NCBI RefSeq assembly: GCF_037482405.1
Contig: NZ_JBBHZZ010000001.1
Span: 1-64,000, forward strand
DNA length: 64,000 bases
From: Pseudokineococcus marinus
GTDB taxonomy: Bacteria > Actinomycetota > Actinomycetes > Actinomycetales > Quadrisphaeraceae
Reading direction: 5' to 3'
Shown in pieces: positions 54,559 through 63,259 of the stretch. The position numbers were made by a program, and so were the translations under genes. Position 1 is the stretch's first letter; each line of letters begins with the position of its first letter. The notes under the pieces are model-generated. The model did not search any database, was not told the DNA's origin, and saw only the letters and a program-made list of their open reading frames with translations.

Positions 54559-55452
54559 ATGACCGACGTCGACCCCGATGCCCTGCGCGCCGGGCTCGCG
54601 CGGCTGCAGCAGCTGGCCTCCGCCGCCGAGAGCGCGGACGCCGGCGCCGCCGACACCCTCGGCGACCTGCTGTCCGCCCTGAGCGCCGCCCTGCCACTCG
54701 CCTCCGCCGGCCTGATGCTCCGCGACGCCGACGGGCGGCTGTCCTGCGTCGCCTGGACGGGCTCCGCCACCCGCTCCCTCGAGCGCGCCGAGGACGAGAC
54801 GACCTCCGGGCCCGCCACGGACGCCCAGGTGCTGGGGCGCTCCCGCGCCACCACGGACGTCCTCGTCGACCCGCGGTGGCCCTCGCTCGGGCCGGCGATC
54901 GCCGCCCGGCCGGTCGAGGGCGCGCTCGGCGAGCAGTCCTCCGACGGGGTGGGCAGCGGGCTCGAGGGCGGCGTCGACGCCGGCTCCGGCCGCGGCGTGC
55001 CCACCGACGACGCGGCTCCCGGCTCGCCGCCGCCCGTGGACGGCTCCGGGTCGCCCCGCGCCGTCGCCACCGTCCCGGTGTCCGTCGCCGGCGGCCCCGT
55101 CGGCTGCCTCGTGGCCGTCCGCGAGGAGGCGGTCGCGTGGGAGCCCGAGCAGCTCGACGTCCTCGAGTCCGCCGCCCGCGTGGCCGCGGGCCTGCTCGCG
55201 AGCGCCGCGGCGGCGGAGAGCACGAGCCGGCTCGCCGAGCAGCTCCAGCACGCCCTCGACCACCGCGTCGTCGTCGAGCGCGCCGTCGGCTACCTCATGG
55301 CCCAGCAGCAGGTCGACGCCACGGACGCCTTCGGGGCGCTGCGGCGCACGGCCCGCTCCGCGCGGCGGCGCGTCGCCGACGTCGCCGAGTCGGTGCTCGC
55401 CCTCGGGGGCCTCGAGGCGGCGGCCGACGCCGTCCGGAGCACGCCCGCCTGA
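54559..55452 (+). CDS. GAF and ANTAR domain RNA-binding regulator
   Basis: 297 residues. A GAF-type sensor spans about 20-220, interrupted at about 120-165 by a Gly/Ser/Pro-rich insert. The C-terminal ANTAR domain ('ALDHRVVVERAVGYLMAQQQ', 'DAFGALRRTARSARRRVADV') binds two-hexaloop RNA terminators and prevents termination. The ATG at 54559 follows GACGAT at 2-3 nt further than usual. No target hairpin was identified. Confidence 0.9.
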   Translation: MTDVDPDALRAGLARLQQLASAAESADAGAADTLGDLLSALSAALPLASAGLMLRDADGRLSCVAWTGSATRSLERAEDETTSGPATDAQVLGRSRATTDVLVDPRWPSLGPAIAARPVEGALGEQSSDGVGSGLEGGVDAGSGRGVPTDDAAPGSPPPVDGSGSPRAVATVPVSVAGGPVGCLVAVREEAVAWEPEQLDVLESAARVAAGLLASAAAAESTSRLAEQLQHALDHRVVVERAVGYLMAQQQVDATDAFGALRRTARSARRRVADVAESVLALGGLEAAADAVRSTPA

Positions 55453-55541
55453 GGACCCCGGCCCCGCCGCGCGGCCCGCTCGTCCCTCCGACGGGCGGGC
55501 GCCGCGGCGGGCGGACGGCGGCCTCGGGCAGGATCGAGCGC

Positions 55542-56609
55542 GTGGACGACCCTGACGACGCCCCCAGCGCCCCCGTCGACCCCTTCTCCGGCGACCTGCC
55601 GCCCGTGGACCTGACGGGCCGCAGCTTCCTCAAGGAGCTCGACCACTCACCGGAGGAGTGGGCGGCGCTGCTCGAGCTCGCCGCCCGGCTCAAGGCCGAG
55701 CGCCGCGAGGGCCGTGCGCGCCGGCGTCTCGAGGGCCGCGCCGTGGCCCTGCTCTTCGAGAAGACGAGCACGCGCACCCGCGCGGCCTTCGAGCTGGCGG
55801 CCGCGGCGCAGGGCGCGCACACGACGTACCTCGACCCGGCGGGCTCCCACCTCGGCCACAAGGAGTCGGTGGAGGACACCGGTCGGGTCCTCGGGCGCCT
55901 CTACGACGGCATCGAGTACCGCGGCGCCGCGCAGGCCACCGTCGAGCTGCTCGCGGAGGTCTCCGGCGTCCCCGTCTGGAACGGGCTGACGGACGAGTGG
56001 CACCCGACCCAGTCCCTCTGCGACGCCCTCACGATGGCCGAGCACTCGCCCCGGCCGCTGGCCGAGACGTCCTTCGCCTTCCTCGGCGACGGGCGCGGCA
56101 ACGTCGCGGCGTCCCTCCTCGCGATGGCGGCGCTGACGGGCATGGACGCCCGCGTGGTGGCCCCCGAGCCGCTCCAGCCGTCCGCGGAGGTGCTCGCGGC
56201 CGTCCGGGAGACCGCGCGCACCACCGGCGCGCGCCTCACCGTCACCGACGACGTCGCCGCCGGCGTGCGGGGCGCCGACTTCGTCCACACCGACGTGTGG
56301 GTCTCCCTCGGCGAGCCCGAGAGCGCGTGGGACGAGCGCATCCCCCTGCTGGCGCCGTACCGCGTCGACGCCGCCGTCCTCGCCGCGACGGGCGTCGACG
56401 ACGTCCGCTTCATGCACTGCCTGCCCGCCTTCCACGACCTCGGGACGTCGCTCGGCCGCGCCGTCCACGCCCGCCACGGCCTGACCGAGATGGAGGTGAC
56501 CGACGAGGTCTTCCGCGGCCCCGCGTCGGTCGTCTGGGACCAGGCGGAGAACCGCCGGCACACCATCGAGGCGGTCATGGTGGCCACCCTGGCGGGCACC
56601 GGCGCCTGA
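55542..56609 (+). CDS. argF: Ornithine carbamoyltransferase
   Basis: Transfers a carbamoyl group from carbamoyl phosphate to ornithine, giving citrulline in arginine synthesis. 355 residues. The carbamoyl-phosphate loop is 'FEKTSTRTRAAFEL', 'NGLTDEWHPTQSL' and 'FMHCLPAFHDL' (Cys of the ornithine site) are intact, and 'DVWVSLGEP' is the SMG-loop region. A 16-residue acidic N-terminal extension precedes the family start. The other arginine genes are not nearby; a catabolic (arcB) or second copy cannot be excluded. The GTG at 55542 is used. Confidence 0.93.
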   Translation: MDDPDDAPSAPVDPFSGDLPPVDLTGRSFLKELDHSPEEWAALLELAARLKAERREGRARRRLEGRAVALLFEKTSTRTRAAFELAAAAQGAHTTYLDPAGSHLGHKESVEDTGRVLGRLYDGIEYRGAAQATVELLAEVSGVPVWNGLTDEWHPTQSLCDALTMAEHSPRPLAETSFAFLGDGRGNVAASLLAMAALTGMDARVVAPEPLQPSAEVLAAVRETARTTGARLTVTDDVAAGVRGADFVHTDVWVSLGEPESAWDERIPLLAPYRVDAAVLAATGVDDVRFMHCLPAFHDLGTSLGRAVHARHGLTEMEVTDEVFRGPASVVWDQAENRRHTIEAVMVATLAGTGA

Positions 56610-56661
56610 CGACGCGCCCGGCGGCGCGGACCGCGTCCGCCCCCGGCGCCCCGGCACCGCG

Positions 56662-56667
56662 TAGGGT
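56662..56667 (+). promoter_or_regulatory. -10 hexamer TAGGGT for the HU gene
   Basis: Gives a 5' leader of about 155 nt before the HU start; no clear -35. Confidence 0.4.
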
Positions 56668-56826
56668 CGCCGCCGAGCACTCAGCGTGCATCGGGCCGGC
56701 GGGGCCTCCCCGCCGACCCAGCTCGACCGGCACCACCGCACCGACCGACACCACCCGACGAGGCGCCCCGCTCCCGGCGGGCGCCGAGAGACCGGCCGGC
56801 CCACCGGCCCGACCTGGAGGTCCCGC

Positions 56827-57114
56827 GTGTCCATCAACCGCAACGAGCTCGTCCAGAAGATCGCCGACAAGCTCGACGGCGACGTGTCCAAGGGCGACGT
56901 CGACAAGGTCATCGGCGGCTTCGCCGACGTCCTCACCGAGGCCGTGTCGCAGGGCGACAGCGTCTCGATCCAGGGCCTCATGAGCGTCGAGACCGTCGAG
57001 CGCGCCGCCCGCCAGGGCCGCAACCCGCGCACCGGCGAGTCCATCGAGATCGCCGCCACCACCGGCGTCAGCATCAAGGCCGGCAGCAAGCTCAAGGCCG
57101 CCGCCAAGGGCTGA
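56827..57114 (+). CDS. HU-family DNA-binding protein
   Basis: 95 residues, typical HU length, without the Lys-rich tail seen in mycobacterial HupB. 'SINRNELVQKIADKL' opens the dimer helices and 'RNPRTGESIEIAATTGVSIK' forms the DNA-gripping arm. It bends and packs DNA in the nucleoid. The GTG at 56827 follows GGAGG. A strong hairpin terminator lies 27 nt after the stop. Confidence 0.95.
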   Translation: MSINRNELVQKIADKLDGDVSKGDVDKVIGGFADVLTEAVSQGDSVSIQGLMSVETVERAARQGRNPRTGESIEIAATTGVSIKAGSKLKAAAKG

Positions 57115-57140
57115 GCCCCCCGCTCGCACCCGAGCGCTCC

Positions 57141-57178
57141 GACGGCGCCCGCCACCACCGCAGGTGGCGGGCGCCGTC
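57141..57178 (+). terminator. Terminator of the HU gene
   Basis: Perfect 16-bp arms (57141-57156 and 57163-57178) with a 6-base loop. Confidence 0.8.
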
Positions 57179-57281
57179 GCGTCCGAGCAGGTCAGGCGCC
57201 CGCGGGGGCTCCCCGGGCCGTGCGGCGGACCCCGGCGTGTCACCGGCCCCGACCGGGCACGCGCGGTCATGCTGGGCACAG

Positions 57282-57295
57282 CCGGTGATCACCGG
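57282..57295. promoter_or_regulatory. Palindromic CCGGTGATCACCGG site
   Basis: A perfect 14-bp palindrome 9 nt before the GNAT start. Its position suits an operator overlapping the start of transcription; the regulator is unknown. Confidence 0.4.
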
Positions 57296-57304
57296 TGACG
57301 GACG

Positions 57305-58240
57305 ATGACCGAGGAGCTGGGCGACGTGCCTCCTCCCCCCGCGACGACGCCGGTGCTGCGCGTGCGCCCGGCCGTGCCGTCGGACCTGGCGCGGACGGCG
57401 CGCTGGCAGTGCCGCCACCTGCCCCACGGCTTCTTCCCGTCGCTCGGCCGCGGCTTCGTCGCCCGCTGGCACGGCGCCCACCTCGACGCCCCCCACGGCG
57501 TCGCGCTCGTCGCCGAGCTCGTCGGGGGCTCGGAGGCCGTCCCGGTCGGCTTCCTCGTCGGTGCCACCGACCAGCGCGCGCTCGTCGCCGAGGTCGTCGC
57601 CCGCCACCGCTGGTCGCTCGCGGCCGCCGGAGCGCGGGCGCTGGGCCTGCGCCCCCGTGCCGCCCTGCGCTTCGTGCGGACGCGGGCGCGCCCCTACGCC
57701 CGGCGGCTCCTCGGCACGGGGGGTCGCGGGCCCGCGGACGCCGCGGCCGCGCCGCCGAGGAGCACCGACGACCGCGCGCCGGTCGCCGTGGTCGCCGCGG
57801 TCGTCGTCGCGCCCGCGGCGCGCGGCGCCGGGGTCGGCGAGGCCCTGCTGGAGGCCTTCGCCGCCCGTGCCCGCGCGGCCGGCACGACGACGGCCGAGCT
57901 CGTCACCCGCGCCGACGGCGGCGCCACCGCCTTCTACGAGCGCCTCGGGTGGGAGCGCGTCGCCGACCGCTCGAGCAAGGACGGCGCCCGCGTGCTCACC
58001 TACCGGACCGACCTCACGCCCTCGGGCGCCGCGGCCCCCCACGCCCCCCACGCCCCGGCCCGTCACACCGGTGCGGGCAGCGGCGGGTTCCGTCTGGCCG
58101 GAGCCGGATGCGCTCCGGCCCCGGGGCGTGGCGTCGCCCCCGAGCCCCGCCACGCCAGCGACGCGGGAGCACCTGTCGCGGCGGGCTCGCCGCGGGCGCA
58201 CGAGGCGGGCGCAGGGACGGCGCGCCGCAGCGCGGCGTGA
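57305..58240 (+). CDS. GNAT acetyltransferase with long low-complexity C-terminus
   Basis: 311 residues. The GNAT fold is interrupted by a basic segment of about 60 residues (95-150). The acetyl-CoA loop is 'VAPAARGAGVGEALLEAFAA' and the end of the fold 'ATAFYERLGWERVADRSS' lies near residue 225. The remaining 70 residues are Ala/His/Pro/Gly-rich and include a potential hairpin (58096-58120), resembling read-through of non-coding DNA. The stop overlaps the start of the next gene by GTGA, so the extension is translated. The acceptor is unknown. Confidence 0.8.
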   Translation: MTEELGDVPPPPATTPVLRVRPAVPSDLARTARWQCRHLPHGFFPSLGRGFVARWHGAHLDAPHGVALVAELVGGSEAVPVGFLVGATDQRALVAEVVARHRWSLAAAGARALGLRPRAALRFVRTRARPYARRLLGTGGRGPADAAAAPPRSTDDRAPVAVVAAVVVAPAARGAGVGEALLEAFAARARAAGTTTAELVTRADGGATAFYERLGWERVADRSSKDGARVLTYRTDLTPSGAAAPHAPHAPARHTGAGSGGFRLAGAGCAPAPGRGVAPEPRHASDAGAPVAAGSPRAHEAGAGTARRSAA

Positions 58241-59409
58241 CCCCGCCGACGCCCGTCCCCCCTCCGCCCGTCCCCCCTCCGCCCGTCGGCGCCGCCCTGC
58301 GGAGCGGCACGGCCCGGCACCCGGGCCTCCCCTGCGCTCTCGCCGCTCTCGCGGCCGTCGTCGTCCTCACGGCCTGCTCGGGCGCGCCGGCCCCGGCCGG
58401 CCCGTCGGCTCCCGCGTCGCCCGCCCGGACGGCCGCCCCGGGGCCGAGCGCCGCCCGGCCCGCGCTCGAGGTCTCGCCGGTGGATCCGCTGCCGGCACCG
58501 GCGCCGTGGCGCGCGGGGCCCGGCGAGGTGCGGCCGGAGGTGAAGCAGGCCGCGGCGCGGGCCGTCGAGGTCGCGGGGACGTGGGCCGCCACGGCGCCGC
58601 AGGACGAGCGGGGGCCGGAGGACGGCGCCGGGCTGGAGGGTGCGGGCGAGGCGCTCGTCGAGCGCCTCGCGGCGGCGGACCTGCTCGCGCCGGGCGCCGA
58701 CCGCACCTCTCTGGCCGCGGCCCTGGGGCCGCTCGTCGCCCCCGATGCCCTCACCGCGGCCACCGAGGTCGTGTACCCGCAGTACGGCGGCCTGACGGCC
58801 GACGCGGCGAGCGTCATGGTGGTGGCCCGCCAGGAGCGGCGCGGACGACAGGGCGAGGCGTCTCAGCACGGTGCGACCCTCGACGTCCGGCTGTCGCCGT
58901 CGCCCGACGGGGCGTGGCGGGTCACGGCGGTGCAGCCGCCCGCGCCCCGGCCGGCGGGCGCGGCGCCGAGCCCGTTGGCCCTCGAGGTGCTCGCCTCGCC
59001 GCGGGTCGAGCTGCCGGAGGACGCGGCCGCCGACGTCCGCGCCGGGGCGGTGGGCGACGAGGCGCTCGCCGTGCTGCTGGGCCTCGCGGCCGCGCACGAG
59101 GTGGCCGTGTCGGTGGCGCGCACCGGGCACCCGGCGGAGGTCTTCGGCACCGACCGGCTCTCGAACCACACCCGGGGTCGTGCCCTCGACGTGTGGCGGG
59201 TCGACGGCCGGCTCGTCGTCGACCCGGCGTCCCTCGACGTCGTCGAGGCGGCCATGCGCGCCGCCGGGGCCGCCGGGGCGACCGAGGTCGGCGGCCCCGT
59301 GGACCTCGACGGCCCCGCCGGGCCGGCCTTCTTCAGCGACGACCTGCACGCGGACCACCTGCACCTCGGGCTCACCGAGGGCGAGGAGCCCATCGGCCCG
59401 ACGGGCTGA
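58237..59409 (+). CDS. Lipoprotein with M15 (VanY-like) peptidase domain
   Basis: 390 residues. Repeated 'VPPPP' (two tandem 15-bp units) precedes a signal peptide with lipobox 'VVLTAC'. The middle region is unrecognised. The C-terminal domain has 'DRLSNHTRGRALDVW' (the SxHxxGxAxD zinc-binding motif) and 'DDLHADHLHLGL' (the HxH motif), as in D,D-carboxypeptidases of the M15 family. It would trim peptidoglycan stem peptides outside the membrane. It is translationally coupled to the GNAT gene upstream. Confidence 0.85.
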   Translation: MTPPTPVPPPPVPPPPVGAALRSGTARHPGLPCALAALAAVVVLTACSGAPAPAGPSAPASPARTAAPGPSAARPALEVSPVDPLPAPAPWRAGPGEVRPEVKQAAARAVEVAGTWAATAPQDERGPEDGAGLEGAGEALVERLAAADLLAPGADRTSLAAALGPLVAPDALTAATEVVYPQYGGLTADAASVMVVARQERRGRQGEASQHGATLDVRLSPSPDGAWRVTAVQPPAPRPAGAAPSPLALEVLASPRVELPEDAAADVRAGAVGDEALAVLLGLAAAHEVAVSVARTGHPAEVFGTDRLSNHTRGRALDVWRVDGRLVVDPASLDVVEAAMRAAGAAGATEVGGPVDLDGPAGPAFFSDDLHADHLHLGLTEGEEPIGPTG

Positions 59410-59440
59410 ACCGGTCGGCCGCCGGGCGGAGCCGCCCGGC

Positions 59441-60040
59441 TCAGAACCGGACGACCAGCCGCACCTCGTCGCGGTCGTCGCCCGGGCCGACGCGCAGGGC
59501 CCCGGGGTGGCGCCCGACGACGACGTAGCCGGCGCGCTCGTAGAAGGGCTGCAGGCCCTGGCCGTCGCGGACGGTGAGGGAGAGCTGCTCGAGGCCCAGG
59601 TCGCGCGCCGCCGCGTGCACCGCCGCGAGCAGCCGGCGGCCCGCGCCCCGACCTTGCAGGTGCGGCGCCACCATGAGGCGGACCACCGTGCGCCAGTGGG
59701 CGGTGATGGGCGTGCTCCCGGCGAGCAGGACCCCCATGCCGACGGCGCGGAGCCGCTCCACCCCGTCCTCCGCCTCCTCGAGGACGACGAGCACGTCGCG
59801 GCCCTCGCGCACCCGGGCGAGCGTCCCGTCGAGCGCGACGGCGACCGCCGCCGGGTCGACCGGGGGGACGAAGCCGACGCTGCCCCCGGCCTCGGAGACG
59901 TCGACCCAGGTGCGCAGGAGGTCCTCGCGCAGCGCGGGGTCCTCGGCGGAGCCCGGACCGCCCGAGGGCGGGACGACGCGGGTGCGGAGCGGGGCGGCCG
60001 GGGACGTCCCACGACCGGAGGAGGTGCTCGACGTGCTCAC
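59441..60040 (-). CDS. GNAT acetyltransferase
   Basis: 199 residues; a Ser/Thr/Pro-rich N-terminus of about 30 precedes the domain. The acetyl-CoA loop is 'MVAPHLQGRGAGRRLLAAVH' and 'GLQPFYERAGYVVVGRHPGA' closes the fold. Substrate unknown. It lies in a minus-strand group with the M23 gene upstream (78 nt) and is convergent with the M15 lipoprotein. Confidence 0.88.
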   Translation of the reverse strand: MSTSSTSSGRGTSPAAPLRTRVVPPSGGPGSAEDPALREDLLRTWVDVSEAGGSVGFVPPVDPAAVAVALDGTLARVREGRDVLVVLEEAEDGVERLRAVGMGVLLAGSTPITAHWRTVVRLMVAPHLQGRGAGRRLLAAVHAAARDLGLEQLSLTVRDGQGLQPFYERAGYVVVGRHPGALRVGPGDDRDEVRLVVRF

Positions 60041-60117
60041 GCCGCGATCGTCGCAGGGACGACCGACGACCCCGGGCCGAGCCCGGAGCGCCGCGACGGC
60101 GTCAGGGCGTCAGGGCC

Positions 60118-61644
60118 TCAGAGCCACGCCATGGGGTCGGTGGGCGCGCCGTCCACGCGCACCTCGAAGTGCAGGTGGCATCCCGTCGAGCCGCCCGTCG
60201 TGCCCTCGTAGCCGATGACCTGTCCGCGGGAGACCGACCCGGAGCGGACGGCGAAGCCCTGCAGGTGGGCGTAGGCCGTGGCCACCGAGCGCCCGTCCAT
60301 GAGGCCGTGGCTGACGACGACGATGTTGCCGTAGCTGCCGTTGTAGCCGGCCGACACGACGGTGCCGTCCTCGGCGGCCCGCACCGGCGTCCCGCACCCG
60401 GCGGCGAAGTCCTGCCCGTTGTGCATGCGCAGGTAGCCGCGGATCGGGTGCATGCGCATGCCGAAGGGCGACGACAGGCGGCCCTCGGGCCGCAGCAGCC
60501 GTCCGCCGCGGTCCGACGACGACCCGCGGCTCACCGCGCTGGGCGGCGCCGGGGCGGCCGCGGGGGCCGCCGCGGCGCGGGATCCTGTCGAGGACCCGGA
60601 CGACCCCTGGGACGCCTGCTGGGCCGCCTGCTCCTGGGCCGCCCGCTCCTCGGCCTCGCGCGCGGCGCGCTCCTCCGCCTCGCGGGCCGCCTGACGCTCC
60701 GCCTCGCGCGCGGCCTCCTGCTCGGCGGCGACGCGGCGCTCCTCCTCGGCGATGGCGCGCAGCTGCGCGCCCAGGGCGTCGGACTCCGCCTGGAGCGCGT
60801 CGAGGCGCTCCTCCTCCTCGGCCTGGCGCGCCTCGATGACGGCGACGGCCCGGTCCTGGCGCGCCACGAGGTCCTCGACCTCGCGCTGGCGCGCCTCGGC
60901 GGCCGCCTCGGCGGCCTGGGCGCGCACGAGCTGGCGCTCCGCCTCGGCCTCGAGGTCGGCGACCTGCTCGGTGACGGCCTCCAGCCGCGCGCGGGCGCTC
61001 GTGCGCACGGCCTGCTCCGAGGACAGGTCGGCGAGGACGGCGGACTGCGTGGTGCTCAGGCCGGCGAGGGCGGCCGAGCGCGACGCGAGGTCGTCGGTGC
61101 TCGCCGACCCCATGGCGAGCGCGAGCATCTCCGGCATCCCGTTGCCGCGGTAGGACGACGCCGCGATCCGGCCGACCGAGGTCCGGTGCTCCGCCATCGC
61201 CTCCTCCGTCCCCGCCACGGCCTCGGCGGCCGCCTCCTGGGCGGCGGTCGAGGACGCGAGCCGCTGGGCGAGCTCGTCGGCCTCGGCCCGGGCCCGGCTG
61301 CGCTCGGAGCGGGCGGCGTCCGCGGCGGAGCGGGCGCCGGGCAGCTGCTGCTGCACGGCGGCGTACTCGGCGTACGCGCCCTGCAGCTCCTCGGACGTGC
61401 CCACGAGGTCCTGCTGCAGCGTGGAGAGGGCTGCGTCGACCGCGGCCTTCCGCTCCTCGGGCTGGCTGGCCTCCGGCGCGGCGGCCGCCGGGACGGCGAG
61501 GAGGCTCGTCGTCAGCGCCAGGGCCGACGCCGCGAGCACGGCCCTCGACGCCCGGCGCGGAGGGCGCGCACGGCGCACGACGAGGGGCCGCGCGGGTCGG
61601 GTCGCTCGTGCGGCGGCGGGCAGAGGTCGGCCGGAGTGCTCCAC
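60118..61644 (-). CDS. M23 family peptidoglycan peptidase with coiled-coil N-terminal region
   Basis: 508 residues from GTG 61642-61644; GTG 61702-61704 is an alternative close to the promoter. A signal peptide ('AVLAASALALTTSLLAVPAA') is followed by about 270 residues of heptad-like Ala/Glu/Arg coiled coil, a Ser/Gly/Pro linker and the M23 (LytM) domain. Its zinc ligands are in 'PIRGYLRMHNGQDFAA' and 'STGCHLHFEVRV'. This architecture matches EnvC/RipA-like cell-separation factors that cleave or activate cleavage of peptidoglycan. The 52-bp palindrome at 61822 separates it from the divergent glycosyltransferase. Confidence 0.9.
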   Translation of the reverse strand: MEHSGRPLPAAARATRPARPLVVRRARPPRRASRAVLAASALALTTSLLAVPAAAAPEASQPEERKAAVDAALSTLQQDLVGTSEELQGAYAEYAAVQQQLPGARSAADAARSERSRARAEADELAQRLASSTAAQEAAAEAVAGTEEAMAEHRTSVGRIAASSYRGNGMPEMLALAMGSASTDDLASRSAALAGLSTTQSAVLADLSSEQAVRTSARARLEAVTEQVADLEAEAERQLVRAQAAEAAAEARQREVEDLVARQDRAVAVIEARQAEEEERLDALQAESDALGAQLRAIAEEERRVAAEQEAAREAERQAAREAEERAAREAEERAAQEQAAQQASQGSSGSSTGSRAAAAPAAAPAPPSAVSRGSSSDRGGRLLRPEGRLSSPFGMRMHPIRGYLRMHNGQDFAAGCGTPVRAAEDGTVVSAGYNGSYGNIVVVSHGLMDGRSVATAYAHLQGFAVRSGSVSRGQVIGYEGTTGGSTGCHLHFEVRVDGAPTDPMAWL

Positions 61645-61717
61645 AGCAGGCAGCGCCTTCGCGGTCGGGGGTGGAGGACAGCGCCGTCGGCACCTGGGTG
61701 GCACCTCGTGCTGGCAC

Positions 61718-61746
61718 ACCGTAGCCAGCGATGAGCAGGCTGTGAA
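61718..61746 (-). promoter_or_regulatory. Promoter of the M23 gene
   Basis: TTCACA (61741-61746) and TACGGT (61718-61723) with exactly 17-nt spacing, read on the minus strand. Transcription would begin near 61711, only a few nt before the GTG at 61704. Confidence 0.6.
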
Positions 61747-61821
61747 CCACCTGGGACGCCCGGATCGTCGACATCCGGCGTCTTCGTCCTCATCCGCCGG
61801 CGTGGGGTGCCTCCGGCTCGT

Positions 61822-61873
61822 GGACCTGTTCGTCGGAGGTGACCGTGCACGGTCACCTCCGACGAACAGGTCC
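61822..61873. repeat. Perfect 52-bp palindrome in a divergent promoter
   Basis: Arms 61822-61847 and 61848-61873 are exact reverse complements without spacer. The centre is GACCGTGCACGGTC. It lies between the M23 promoter and the glycosyltransferase start, so it is not an ordinary terminator. Confidence 0.9.
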
Positions 61874-61917
61874 GAGGGACGCTGGGAGGGGCGTCCCGCT
61901 GCTGGGAGGATCGGGGG

Positions 61918-63198
61918 GTGCTCTCGTCCGGAGACGACGTCGTCACCGCGCGTCCGCGGCGGCTGCTGCTGCTCACGGCCGGCTCGCGCGGAGACGTCGA
62001 GCCGTTCGTCGCGCTGGCGCGCGAGGCCGCGCGCCGGGGCCACGAGGTCGTGCTCGGCGCGACGCGCAGCATGGTGACAGGGCTGGGCAGGGGGCCGGCG
62101 GCCGAGCCCTTCCGCGTCGTCCTCCTCGACGGCGACCTCGGGGGCCTCGTCGCCCGCCAGGGCGTCTCGCCCGCGGCGGCGCTGCGCGCGTGGCGGTCGA
62201 CGGTGCACCCGGCCCTGCGGGCGCTGCTGGCCTCGGCGGTGGGCACGGCCCGCGACGTCCGGCCCGACGTCGTCGTCGCCCACCCCAAGGTGCTCTCCGC
62301 GCCCCTCGCCGCCGGACTGCTCGACGTCCCGCACGTCCTCGTCGAGACCGTGCCCGCGCTCACGGCGACCGGCGCGTTCCCGGCCGCGGGCGTCGCCGCG
62401 CGCGACCTGGGCCGGCGCCTCAACCGGCTCACCTACCGCGCCACCGCCGCCGCGGGGGCGGCGCTGGGTCCGGACCTGCGCCGGCTGCGGGTCGCGCACG
62501 GGCTGCCCGCGGGCGCCCTGGCTCCCCCGGCGGCCGTGCTGTGCCCGGTGAGCCCTCTCCTCGTGCCGCGGCCGGCCGACTGGCCGGGCACCGCCCACGT
62601 CACGGGGCCGTGGCACGACGGCGCCGACGCCGTCGCGGACCCCGAGATCGAGGTCTTCATCACCGCCGCGCGGGCGGCCGGCGCCCCGGTGGTCGTGGCC
62701 GGCTTCGGGTCGATGGCCACGGGGCCCGCCGACGCCGAGGCCCGCAGCCGGGCGGTCGTCGCCGCGGCGCGCGCCCACGGCGCCCGGCTCATCGTCCTCA
62801 CGGGCTGGGGCGGCCTGGACGCCCGCGCGGCGCGGGAGGCCGCCGGGAGCTCCGGCGACGTGCTCGTCGCGTCGTCCGCCCCGCACGCCGCGGTGCTGCC
62901 GCGCGCCGACGTCGTCGTCCACCACGGGGGCGCCGGCACCGTCCACGCCGTCGCGCGCGCCGGGGCGGTCTCCGTCGTCGTCCCCTTCGTCGCCGACCAG
63001 CCCTGGTGGGCCCGGCGCCTGCACGACCTCGGTCTGTCCCCGGCCCCCCTGCCCGCGCGGAGGCTCACCGCCGAGGGGCTCGCCCGCCGCCTCGCCGCCG
63101 CCCCCGCCCACCGGCGGTCCGCGCGCGCGGCGGCCGGGGCGATGGCCGGTGAGCGGGGAGCGGCCCGTGCCGTCGACGTCCTCGAGGGACTGGCGTGA
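61918..63198 (+). CDS. GT1 glycosyltransferase (UGT/macrolide type)
   Basis: 426 residues, GT-B fold. The N-terminal half has 'LLLLTAGSRGDVEPFVALAREAARRGHEV', the usual acceptor-side beginning of sterol/macrolide glucosyltransferases. The C-terminal nucleotide-sugar motif is 'VVHHGGAGTVHAVARAGAVS' with 'VPFVADQPWWARRL'. It glycosylates a small molecule or lipid with a UDP- or dTDP-sugar. The GTG at 61918 follows AGGAT without a ribosome-binding site. Confidence 0.92.
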   Translation: MLSSGDDVVTARPRRLLLLTAGSRGDVEPFVALAREAARRGHEVVLGATRSMVTGLGRGPAAEPFRVVLLDGDLGGLVARQGVSPAAALRAWRSTVHPALRALLASAVGTARDVRPDVVVAHPKVLSAPLAAGLLDVPHVLVETVPALTATGAFPAAGVAARDLGRRLNRLTYRATAAAGAALGPDLRRLRVAHGLPAGALAPPAAVLCPVSPLLVPRPADWPGTAHVTGPWHDGADAVADPEIEVFITAARAAGAPVVVAGFGSMATGPADAEARSRAVVAAARAHGARLIVLTGWGGLDARAAREAAGSSGDVLVASSAPHAAVLPRADVVVHHGGAGTVHAVARAGAVSVVVPFVADQPWWARRLHDLGLSPAPLPARRLTAEGLARRLAAAPAHRRSARAAAGAMAGERGAARAVDVLEGLA

Positions 63199-63247
63199 CG
63201 GCGCACCGAGCGGCTGCTGCACGAGGCGGCGCGCACGCTCCGTCCCG

Positions 63248-63253
63248 TACGGT
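63248..63253 (+). promoter_or_regulatory. -10 hexamer TACGGT for the small membrane gene
   Basis: Ends 6 nt before the GTG at 63260; leaderless layout. Confidence 0.5.
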
Positions 63254-63259
63254 CCCCCG

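Noticed and set aside
61645..61720. c-di-AMP riboswitch ahead of the M23 peptidase
   Set aside because: Such riboswitches often precede cell-wall hydrolase genes, but the leader is only a few to about 65 nt and lacks the conserved elements.
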